This document shows, one piece after another, positions 8,632-15,379 of a DNA stretch of 32,666 bases. Under the pieces are notes generated by a model. That model saw nothing but the letters and a program-made list of their open reading frames with translations, did no database searches and had not been told where the DNA came from. Made by a program: the position numbers and the translations under genes. The number at the start of each line of letters is the position of its first letter. The first letter of the stretch is position 1. Origin of the DNA: Planctomycetota bacterium (GTDB lineage Bacteria; Planctomycetota; SZUA-567; JAFGGJ01); the NCBI GenBank assembly GCA_016930595.1, contig JAFGGJ010000013.1, positions 1-32,666 of the forward strand, in the 5' to 3' direction.

Positions 8632-8637
8632 TATAAT
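8632..8637 (+). promoter_or_regulatory. Candidate -10 box (TATAAT) for the UroD-family gene
   Basis: A perfect TATAAT lies 28 bases before the GTG start at 8666, giving a leader of about 20 bases that holds GGGAGG. No good -35 is present; that position is occupied by the second copy of the direct repeat, which would fit an activator-dependent or operator-controlled promoter. Confidence 0.42.
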
Positions 8638-8665
8638 GGAGGCCGAACCCGAAGGGAGGCAGCCC

Positions 8666-9859
8666 GTGAATTCCAGGGAACGCGTGAAAGCGGCGCTCGA
8701 CCACAGGCAACCGGACCGGGTGCCGTTCGGCGAATGGGGTGTGGATCACGACGTGGTGGAAGCGGTGCTGGGGCGGGAGACTTTCTGGAGGAACCGGCGG
8801 AAGTGCACGCTGGCAACCTGGGCGGGCGAGCGCGATGAAATGGTGGAATCGTGGAAGCGGGACCTGGCGGACCTCGTGAAGGCCCTTGACTACGACCTGG
8901 TGCCCGTGATGCTGGTGCCGGGCAAGGACATCCAACCGGCCCCGATAAAGCAGGTCGACGCGGAAACGTGGGAAAGCGAAGACGGCCACATCTATAAGTA
9001 CACGCACGGCAACGACGCCATACTCTGCATAAATCACAAGGCGACGCCGGCGGTGTCGTCCGTGGACGAATACCTTGAGAGGCTGACGGCGGGCGCCGGA
9101 GACGGGTTCCGCTGCAGATCCTACGATCCCGGAAAAGGGTTCGAACTGGAACTGGAAGACCCTTCGGTGCTGGAGCTGGTGGAGCACGTGGTGAAGGAAC
9201 TGGGCGGCGAGCGGTTCGTGTTCTACCGCGGGGTGAGCGTGTTCAACATACCGCATTTCGGCGGGGGGATGGAGGAATTCTTCCTGAAGATAGCGATGGA
9301 GCCGGAACTGGTGAAGGAGTGCTTTGAGATATACACGGACTACGAAACAGCGGTGCTCCAAGAGATATACGGGACGGGCGTGGACGCGGTAATGCCCGGC
9401 GGCGATTATTCGGATTCGAACGGGCCGATGATATCGCCTGAAGCAGTCAGGAGGATATTCCTGCCGGGAATGAAGAAACTGACGCAGGCAATCCGTTCAC
9501 ACGGGCTCAGGACGATGATGCACAACTGCGGGAATAACATCCCGCTGATGGACTTGATGATAGAGGCGGGGTTCGAGGCCTGGCAGTCGATACAGGCGGT
9601 CCTTCCGGCACTGGACATGGGGCGGCTGAAGCGCGACTACGGGAACCGCATCGCCCTGTGGGGCGGAATAAACATAGAACACCTGCACGACGCTTCGCCT
9701 GAAACCAACCGGAAGGACGTGCTGTACGCCATCGAACAGGCGGGACGGGGCGGAGGGTTCATCCTGGGAACGAGCAACAGCGTGTCGTACGGCAGCAGGT
9801 ACGATAACTACATGGCGGCGGTGGATGCCTGGCGCGAAGGAAGGGAGCGCTGGAGCTGA
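8666..9859 (+). CDS. Uroporphyrinogen decarboxylase (UroD) family protein
   Basis: This 397-residue cytoplasmic protein is of the UroD/MtaA/CmuA superfamily, which includes haem-pathway decarboxylases and cobamide-dependent methyltransferases. The N-terminal SRERVKAALDHRQPDRVPFGEW pattern is diagnostic of the methyltransferase-like and uncharacterised branch. MHNCGN in the C-terminal half supplies the His-x-Cys-type element seen in zinc-binding methyltransferases, and LWGGINIEHL is also a family pattern. The start is taken as GTG 8666 because GGGAGG lies 6 bases upstream; an ATG at 8636 overlaps the putative -10 box. True haem-pathway HemE is unlikely given the sequence type and the neighbours. 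It more likely acts in methyl transfer or carbohydrate-associated metabolism. The next gene, a PIG-L deacetylase, follows after 131 bases. Confidence 0.85.
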   Translation: MNSRERVKAALDHRQPDRVPFGEWGVDHDVVEAVLGRETFWRNRRKCTLATWAGERDEMVESWKRDLADLVKALDYDLVPVMLVPGKDIQPAPIKQVDAETWESEDGHIYKYTHGNDAILCINHKATPAVSSVDEYLERLTAGAGDGFRCRSYDPGKGFELELEDPSVLELVEHVVKELGGERFVFYRGVSVFNIPHFGGGMEEFFLKIAMEPELVKECFEIYTDYETAVLQEIYGTGVDAVMPGGDYSDSNGPMISPEAVRRIFLPGMKKLTQAIRSHGLRTMMHNCGNNIPLMDLMIEAGFEAWQSIQAVLPALDMGRLKRDYGNRIALWGGINIEHLHDASPETNRKDVLYAIEQAGRGGGFILGTSNSVSYGSRYDNYMAAVDAWREGRERWS

Positions 9860-9890
9860 ATCGACGGCCGGGCGGCCCCAGCCGAAAGGG

Positions 9891-9939
9891 TTTTCCGCCG
9901 GGGAAGAAATCCGGAAAAGCGGCGGCGGCAATACCGCCG
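9891..9939 (+). repeat. Two tandem inverted repeats between the UroD-family and PIG-L genes
   Basis: TTTTCCG (9891-9897) pairs with CGGAAAA (9912-9918) across a 14-base loop. Immediately downstream CGGCGG (9923-9928) pairs with CCGCCG (9934-9939) across a 5-base loop. There is no T-tract after either hairpin, so this does not look like a canonical terminator. It may be a processing, stability or attenuation element between co-transcribed genes. Confidence 0.4.
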
Positions 9940-9990
9940 TGGATGTTCCATAACGGAAACAACGTCTGAAAGAACAAGGGAGGAAACGCC

Positions 9991-10740
9991 ATGGCCGGAA
10001 ACGAGAAGGAAGTCCTCGTTGTGATGAACGCTCACCCGGACGACATCTGCTGCGTGGGCGGGATCGCGGCAAAGTATTCGGCGGAAGGGCACAAGGTATA
10101 TTCGCTGAGCGTGACCCTGGGCGAAACCATCCGGAAACCGGGGCCGGAACAGGAGAAAGTGAAGCAGCTGCGGAAGGCCGAAGGTATCGAGATAGCCAGG
10201 ATCCTTGGGGCGGAATTCATCCACCTTGACGTGCCGAGCAACAAGATAATCCCGACTATGGAAATGAAGATGAAGATCGTGAACGCGATAAGGAAGATCG
10301 GCGGGAACATAGTCATGCTGTTCACCACCCCATGGGACGTCCACGCCGACCACAGGAATCTTTCGTGTACGATGCGCGACGTGACGTACTACGTGGGGCA
10401 TCCTGGCATAAAGGGAGAACACGAAGCGTGCAGGCTGGCTGGCGCATACATGTATGAAATCGAAACGCATCATAATGAACTGCACGAGCCGGATCTCGTG
10501 ATCGACATAACTGATCACGCCGAGAAAAAATTCGAATCGTTCCTCGGCGGCGCCAGGGCGGTGGTATACGGACCGGATTCCGGAAAAGCCTGGATGGAGC
10601 AGGAAAAAGCCTGGGTGCGCTTCTGGGGGATGCGGTACGGCGTGAAATACGCCGAGCCCCTGTATGCCGCCCGCGGCAGCATGGATACAATGATCCCCGT
10701 GAGAAAAATAAAGCTGAAAGACAAACTGCCCGTCATTTAG
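9991..10740 (+). CDS. PIG-L (LmbE-like) family deacetylase
   Basis: This 249-residue protein belongs to the PIG-L/LmbE zinc-dependent N-deacetylase family, whose members remove acetyl groups from N-acetylglucosaminyl conjugates and related amino sugars. The ATG at 9991 has AAGGGAGG about 7 bases upstream. The metal-binding motif AHPDD lies at residues 14-18 (H15, D17, D18), and the third ligand region appears as PWDVHADHRN near residue 115. The family pattern VTLGE follows the second strand. There is no signal peptide, so it should act in the cytoplasm. Its place after a UroD-family gene and close to sugar isomerases and a glycosidase suggests a role in sugar-conjugate turnover; the substrate cannot be named. 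It is convergent with the isomerase gene at 10794. Confidence 0.9.
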   Translation: MAGNEKEVLVVMNAHPDDICCVGGIAAKYSAEGHKVYSLSVTLGETIRKPGPEQEKVKQLRKAEGIEIARILGAEFIHLDVPSNKIIPTMEMKMKIVNAIRKIGGNIVMLFTTPWDVHADHRNLSCTMRDVTYYVGHPGIKGEHEACRLAGAYMYEIETHHNELHEPDLVIDITDHAEKKFESFLGGARAVVYGPDSGKAWMEQEKAWVRFWGMRYGVKYAEPLYAARGSMDTMIPVRKIKLKDKLPVI

Positions 10741-10793
10741 CGGGACCGGCCGGCACGCGGGGAACCGTCAGGAAACACCGGGGCGCTCCGGCC

Positions 10794-11642
10794 TCAATGC
10801 CCCAGCAGGCCGAACTTTTCGACGTAATCCCTGACGGCGGAGACCAGGTATTTCTCGTTTTCGTACTGGATGTGGGGCTCGAGGACAAGGTGCCCGGCGT
10901 AGCCGTCGGACTGGAGCATTTTCAACTGGGACTTCCAGTCGACCACGCCGTCGCCAAGCATGACCCACGTCATTCTGCCGTCGATTTCGGCGACATCTTT
11001 CACGTGGACGCCTGCGACAAAGTCCCTGATGAGGGGATAGCCTTCTCTCACGGCGTCCGTGGCGGTGTCACTCCGCGCCGAGTTCGCCGGGTCCCAGACG
11101 AGCTTCAGGGCGGCGGCCCCGACCCCTTTCAGTATCTCGGCGGTCGGCGCCGCAGCATTGCCCCACGAGCCGGGGTTGTTCTCCATGCGGATATTGAACC
11201 CGGCGGCCTTGCCTTTCTCTGCGACTTCGGCCAGGGTTTCGATAACGACCGACGGGACGGAAGCATCCTGCGGCGCATCGCCTCGAGGCAGGGCGAACAC
11301 CGTGATATTCTTCGTGCCGATACGGTCCGCAAAATCAAAACTGCGTGGGAGGAGTTCATCTATATGGCGGCGGATTTCGGCGGGCGTATCCGCTGAAACA
11401 GGGGTGTTCGAACCGTCGACGTTCATAACCGGTTTGAATATGCCAGGGGAAATACCGACGACCTTAACCCCATAACCCTTGGCGGCGGCAACGGTCTTAT
11501 CCGCCACCCACGACGGGCAGAAAGGCAGGCGCCAGCGGTAGGCGTTGCGGATTTCAAAATCGTTGAAGCCCCAGCCCGTGCCTATTTCGAAGGCGGTGAA
11601 AGGATCCTGCGTGAATTCGTCGCTGATAATGGCGGTTTTCAT
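10794..11642 (-). CDS. Sugar phosphate isomerase/epimerase (xylose isomerase-like TIM barrel)
   Basis: This 282-residue protein has the AP-endonuclease-2/xylose-isomerase-like TIM barrel. The start is the ATG at 11642-11640, with GGAAAGGG about 8 bases upstream; the protein begins MKTAIISDEF. Metal-binding strand ends expected for the family can be seen in order: RMENNPG (Glu), VWDPAN (Asp), VHVKD (His) and VLEPH (Glu). The family isomerises or epimerises sugars, keto-sugars and inosose-like cyclitols. There is no signal peptide. The gene begins 23 bases after the stop of the secreted GH42-like glycosidase and is almost certainly co-transcribed with it, so it may process a sugar released by that enzyme. 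The exact substrate is not recognisable. Confidence 0.88.
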   Translation of the reverse strand: MKTAIISDEFTQDPFTAFEIGTGWGFNDFEIRNAYRWRLPFCPSWVADKTVAAAKGYGVKVVGISPGIFKPVMNVDGSNTPVSADTPAEIRRHIDELLPRSFDFADRIGTKNITVFALPRGDAPQDASVPSVVIETLAEVAEKGKAAGFNIRMENNPGSWGNAAAPTAEILKGVGAAALKLVWDPANSARSDTATDAVREGYPLIRDFVAGVHVKDVAEIDGRMTWVMLGDGVVDWKSQLKMLQSDGYAGHLVLEPHIQYENEKYLVSAVRDYVEKFGLLGH

Positions 11643-11665
11643 GATGGCAACCCTTTCCGGACGGC

Positions 11666-14437
11666 CTAGCGGACGACCAGCGGAGCGGACCACTCACGGC
11701 CGGTCGGAACATGGCGGATGCGGAGCGCCCACCTGCCTTTCGGATCGTTAAGAGCAAAGGGGACGGTGAACGTGGTGGGGCCGTCGCTCTTAACCGAAAC
11801 ATTGCCGCCGTAGCGCCAGACGTCTACCCCGTCGGGGCCGGCGACGTACACGTGGTAGATTTCTTCGCCGCCGGAAGCAGGTGACGGGAAAATGACGTTG
11901 CACGGCGCCGGGGGGCGCACGGCGGAAGGAAACCTCGGCTCGCCCGGCACATAGCCCTTCGGCACGACGGTAAAGACGGCGGGCTCGAAAGGTTTAAGCA
12001 TGAAGACGGCCGGAAAGGCGCCTTCCAGCTTCCCCCCAGCCCTCGTGTCATAGACGTCGATTTCCCCGTTGTCGATGCCGGGGATGTTCCTGATTTCGAG
12101 GGGGGTATCCACGTCGAGCGGGCCGGCTTCGGTATGGACGATGCCTCCGAGTTCCTTGGCGCGCTGCAGCGGGTTCCGGATAACCGAGACAAACCGCAGG
12201 GAGCCGTTCTGCCACTGGTGGACTTCAACGCCCTGGGGGAGGCGGCCGTCCGGAGTGAAAATACGGGGCGCGCGGCGGACGGAGGCGAGTTCCCTGTCAA
12301 AGAGCTGGGCGAAGAAGGACTTGGCGGGCTCGTCCTTGCCGGGCGCGCCGCGCTGCCTGTAATAGTCGATAACGTCCAGATTGAGAAAAAAGGTCCGGCC
12401 TCCGCCGGGATGTTCCCGCACAACAACGGCGGGGGTGCCGTCTTCGGTCGAGGCGAGGATCGAAGCGTCTTCGGCGGTGACTTTGAGGCCGGAGGAGAGA
12501 ATGTTCATGCCGAGAGCGAAGTTGGCCCAGTCGGATTCGGCTTTAGTCACGGCCGCGCCGGCTTTGGGGGCGGCGGTTTCCTTCACGCCGAAGAGCTCGG
12601 CCAGCGCGTTCTCGGCAACGGGCCTGCCGTGTGAATCCGTAAGACCCAGCAGCCCGTCAGCCACCACCGTCCCGCCGGCGGCGACGAAGTCCCTGACCGC
12701 CTCGACTTCGGCCGGGGACGCGGCGATGACGCTGGGGAGGACGAGGAGCCTGAAGGGCTTGTCATCGAGCGGGTCGTGGTTCCTGACGGCGCCTTCGGCC
12801 CGCACCTGCTCGTCGAAAATAAACTTGTACTGGAGGCCGGAATCCTCCAGGAGAAAAACCCACGAAAGGCGGCGCTTGAGCGCCATGGAGCGCGTGCGCT
12901 CGGTCCAGGAATTCCTCTCGGCCCAGTCTTCGCCGGTGTCCTTTATTTCGCGGACCCAGTGTGTGCGCAGCGACGCCATGCTGAAATAGACGCCGACCGG
13001 GTCGTCCACCGGGTGGGAATGGAGGAGCTGCATGCCGAGCCCGTTGACCTGTTCGATGTGCATCGGGGTCATTTTCCGCGCCCGCTCGCTGCGCTCGCCG
13101 GCGTCGTCGACCCAGTCGGACTTGTCGTCCCATATAAGACAGGAATCCGCCCCGTGCAGGAAAAGATACCATTCGTAGTGCATGTTCATGTCGGAGCCGC
13201 CGAAGTGGCTGTAGATGAGCTTCAGCGGGTTGCCCATGCTGCGGAGGCTGCGCAGCAACTCCGCGTTGTTCCCGATGTAGTAGGTCTCGAAGGTATCCAT
13301 GGCCTTGGCCATCTTGTAGAAATCCCAGCAGCCGACGGCTTCCGGCCCCTGGACGCCGCCGATGCCAACGTGCGCCCCCTTGTCGTAGCGGCGGATGGAA
13401 TCGGTGCCGAGCCGGTAGGCGCGGCACATCTGCGTGTCCATGTAATCCTTGAAATCGACCCACCGGGAGGGGTTCTCACAGGCCGCGGCGATGCCTTCGT
13501 CGTTCGTCATGGGAAGGATCCCGTCCCAGTCCGTATAGGCGGTGCCGTACTGGGCGTTAACGGCGTCCAGCGTCTTGTATTGCTCCTTGAGCCAGATGCG
13601 GAAGTCTCGGAGGCTCTCGACGTGCCAGTCGAAGTCGCTGGGCGCGGCCTGGTTGGCGATACCGGGCTCGTCGGCAAGGCTGTACCAGAGGGGCGCGGTG
13701 TCGCGCTGGCGCTGTGCGGCGAGCGCGCACTGCCTGTCGAGCATGCGGAGGACCATGGGATCGGCAAGGCTGGGGGTGCGGATGAAGTTGAACCGGTTCG
13801 TACGGTCCTTCTTGAACGCATCCATGTAGAGCTTGAAGTAATAGGTCTTGTCTCTGTCCGGCATCCAGACGTGGTATGGCGAATAGAACTTGGTCACGGC
13901 GTTGTCGATGTAGTTGCGGACACCGTGGTCCACGAGGTCGGCCGGTTCCCAGTAAGGGCTCCACATTATGCAGCGGATGCCGTCTTCCTGCAGCCGGTCC
14001 CACCGGACGGGATTGTGCCGCTGCCAGATCATGACGACGAAATCGTCCCAGCCCGCCGGGGGCTTGATGATGATCCTGGCGGCGGCGGTGTGGACGTCTC
14101 TGCCGCGCCGCCTGAGCGAAAGCCTGACGATATGCCTGAAGGCCGTGACGGACGGCGGATTGAGTTCGAAGGGGATGTCCCGGACCGTATCCGTGGCCGG
14201 GAGGGGAACGTCGGCGTCGAACAACAGCCGGCCGAGCGTGTCGGAGACCCGGGCGCGCAGGGTAAGACCGCGCGCGGGGACTTCCTCCGGAAGCCGGAAA
14301 ACACCCGTAACCGGTTCACCGTGCTCAAAGGCTTTTTTCGCCGGAATTACTTCCGGCTCGATGGACCCCGCCAGCGCAAAAACAGGTCCCATCCAGAAGG
14401 CGGCGGCAAGAACGAAAAGGGTTTTCCCGGCGCTCAT
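11666..14437 (-). CDS. Secreted GH42-like (beta-galactosidase-type) glycoside hydrolase
   Basis: This 923-residue exported protein resembles the GH42 beta-galactosidase architecture. The ATG at 14437 is chosen over a GTG six codons upstream because AAAGGA lies 6 bases before it; a signal peptide follows (MSAGKTLFVLAAAFWMGPVFALAG). An N-terminal beta-rich region precedes a TIM-barrel core beginning near FVVMIWQRHNPVRW. The probable acid/base Glu is E257 in WYSLADEPG, close to the clan GH-A N-E-P pattern but with Asp in place of Asn. The LRDFRIWLKEQYKTLDAVNAQYGT segment is very typical of GH42. A trimerisation-type domain follows, with VLPSVIAASPAEVEAVRDF and AAGGTVVADG. The natural substrate is uncertain and GH42 membership needs a profile search. 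It is the first gene of a two-gene operon with a TIM-barrel isomerase. Confidence 0.78.
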   Translation of the reverse strand: MSAGKTLFVLAAAFWMGPVFALAGSIEPEVIPAKKAFEHGEPVTGVFRLPEEVPARGLTLRARVSDTLGRLLFDADVPLPATDTVRDIPFELNPPSVTAFRHIVRLSLRRRGRDVHTAAARIIIKPPAGWDDFVVMIWQRHNPVRWDRLQEDGIRCIMWSPYWEPADLVDHGVRNYIDNAVTKFYSPYHVWMPDRDKTYYFKLYMDAFKKDRTNRFNFIRTPSLADPMVLRMLDRQCALAAQRQRDTAPLWYSLADEPGIANQAAPSDFDWHVESLRDFRIWLKEQYKTLDAVNAQYGTAYTDWDGILPMTNDEGIAAACENPSRWVDFKDYMDTQMCRAYRLGTDSIRRYDKGAHVGIGGVQGPEAVGCWDFYKMAKAMDTFETYYIGNNAELLRSLRSMGNPLKLIYSHFGGSDMNMHYEWYLFLHGADSCLIWDDKSDWVDDAGERSERARKMTPMHIEQVNGLGMQLLHSHPVDDPVGVYFSMASLRTHWVREIKDTGEDWAERNSWTERTRSMALKRRLSWVFLLEDSGLQYKFIFDEQVRAEGAVRNHDPLDDKPFRLLVLPSVIAASPAEVEAVRDFVAAGGTVVADGLLGLTDSHGRPVAENALAELFGVKETAAPKAGAAVTKAESDWANFALGMNILSSGLKVTAEDASILASTEDGTPAVVVREHPGGGRTFFLNLDVIDYYRQRGAPGKDEPAKSFFAQLFDRELASVRRAPRIFTPDGRLPQGVEVHQWQNGSLRFVSVIRNPLQRAKELGGIVHTEAGPLDVDTPLEIRNIPGIDNGEIDVYDTRAGGKLEGAFPAVFMLKPFEPAVFTVVPKGYVPGEPRFPSAVRPPAPCNVIFPSPASGGEEIYHVYVAGPDGVDVWRYGGNVSVKSDGPTTFTVPFALNDPKGRWALRIRHVPTGREWSAPLVVR

Positions 14438-14475
14438 GACGGATCCTTTCGACACGCATGGACCATGGCAGGCTT

Positions 14476-14481
14476 ATTGTA
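14476..14481 (-). promoter_or_regulatory. Candidate -10 box (TACAAT) for the GH42-like gene
   Basis: On the minus strand TACAAT lies about 39 bases upstream of the start at 14437. No convincing -35 was found at 16-18 bases. Confidence 0.27.
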
Positions 14482-14581
14482 ACGCGGGCACACCGGTGCA
14501 CCGGAAAAGACACCGGCATTGTTGAAAGAGGAAATAAACGCAACCCGCCGGAAAAGCCGGTCCGCACGGGAATACCACGGC

Positions 14582-15181
14582 TCATTCCAGGTTGGCGTGG
14601 CGGCTGAGCATTTCGCTTTCGGTCTTGCCTCGCCTCGCGGCCATGACAAGTATAAGGCTGTCGAGGTAGAGGAGAGTGCTCTGCTCAAACAGCGAACCCC
14701 CGAACTGGGCCGTGGGAACAAGCCCCTCGGAGCGATGCCTTACGCCGAGTGCGGCGGGGATAACCAGCACCGGTCCCTCACGTTCCCGCACGGCAACGGC
14801 GAGAGGTCCCTCGCGGAGAGCGGTCACGGCGGCGACGGTTGCACCGGCCCTGACGGCGGCGTCTGCCTGGGCGATGATCGTGCGGGTGGCTCCGGAGCCG
14901 GAAATCGCTATGAGGAGGTCGTCGGAACGAACGGCGGGGGCGGTCATTTCTCCGATGACGTGTGACTGGAACCCAAGGTGGACCAGGCGCATGGCGAAGG
15001 AACCCGCCACCAGGCCGGAACGCCCCATGCCCGTGACGTAGACTCGAGCGGCTTTCTCAACGGCTTCCACGAACGCGGTGGCTTCATCGATGCTGACGGC
15101 ATCGATTACCGAGCGGACTTCGTTGACGACCGTCGCCGGAGCTTCTCGGGGATCCTTGGTGCCGAAGAGCCTGCCGGGCAT
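14582..15181 (-). CDS. SIS-domain protein, 6-phospho-3-hexuloisomerase-like
   Basis: This 199-residue protein is a single SIS (sugar isomerase) domain of the 6-phospho-3-hexuloisomerase (PHI) type. The motif VTGMGRSGLVAGSFAMRLVHLGF forms the first phosphosugar-binding strand and loop, followed by the characteristic LLIAISGSGATRTII and the C-terminal FEQSTLLYLDSLILVMA. PHI interconverts 3-hexulose-6-phosphate and fructose-6-phosphate in the ribulose monophosphate route. No hexulose-6-phosphate synthase is nearby, so a related phosphosugar isomerase function is equally possible. The start at 15181 is preferred because GAGG lies 8 bases upstream and the length matches the family; an ATG at 15235 would add 18 atypical residues. 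It diverges from the FlgG/FlgC-like lipoprotein gene. Confidence 0.82.
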   Translation of the reverse strand: MPGRLFGTKDPREAPATVVNEVRSVIDAVSIDEATAFVEAVEKAARVYVTGMGRSGLVAGSFAMRLVHLGFQSHVIGEMTAPAVRSDDLLIAISGSGATRTIIAQADAAVRAGATVAAVTALREGPLAVAVREREGPVLVIPAALGVRHRSEGLVPTAQFGGSLFEQSTLLYLDSLILVMAARRGKTESEMLSRHANLE

Positions 15182-15252
15182 GCCGTAATCCTCATATCGC
15201 CGGGTTGGAATCGCTGGCGCCGGGAGATGAAGCATACCCGGACACGGCCTTC

Positions 15253-15258
15253 ATTATA
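15253..15258 (-). promoter_or_regulatory. Candidate -10 box (TATAAT) for the SIS-domain gene
   Basis: A perfect TATAAT on the minus strand would start transcription near 15246, giving a leader of about 65 bases to the preferred start at 15181. No strong -35 is visible. Confidence 0.38.
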
Positions 15259-15356
15259 ACCGCTTGTGAAGCGAAAAACGTCCCGGTTGCAAAAAAGCCG
15301 CCCCGGGACCGGCGAGGGAAGATTTCACCAGGGGCTTGTCCCCGCCGGAAGGGGTG

Positions 15357-15362
15357 TATAAT
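15357..15362 (+). promoter_or_regulatory. Candidate -10 box (TATAAT) at the head of the 15371-25926 gene run
   Basis: A perfect TATAAT ends 8 bases before the ATG at 15371. TTGTCC (15336-15341) is a possible -35 but with a short 15-base spacer. The expected transcription start (about 15369-15371) falls at the start codon, and no Shine-Dalgarno sequence is present, so the message may be leaderless. Confidence 0.45.
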
Positions 15363-15379
15363 GTTACCAAATGGTAACA
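15362..15379 (+). promoter_or_regulatory. 18-bp palindromic operator candidate over the start codon
   Basis: TGTTACCAAATGGTAACA is an inverted repeat with 8-bp arms and a 2-base centre. It begins on the last base of the TATAAT box and covers the ATG at 15371. A repressor bound here would block transcription start. The half-site ATGTTACC resembles half-sites of some LacI-family operators such as that of GntR in E. coli, but with different central spacing, so the regulator is not assigned. Confidence 0.55.

Noticed and set aside
7415..9361. Minus-strand open frame of 648 codons
   Set aside because: It runs antisense through the thioredoxin-like and UroD-family genes and has a low-complexity His/Arg/Pro-rich composition with no family features.
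12776..14482. Plus-strand open frame of 568 codons
   Set aside because: It is antisense to the GH42-like gene, which has a signal peptide, family motifs and a ribosome binding site; the frame is open because of high GC.
14521..14581. Rho-independent terminator after the SIS-domain gene
   Set aside because: Only a 4-bp CCGG stem with no uninterrupted T-tract; too weak. No convincing intrinsic terminator was seen anywhere in the window.
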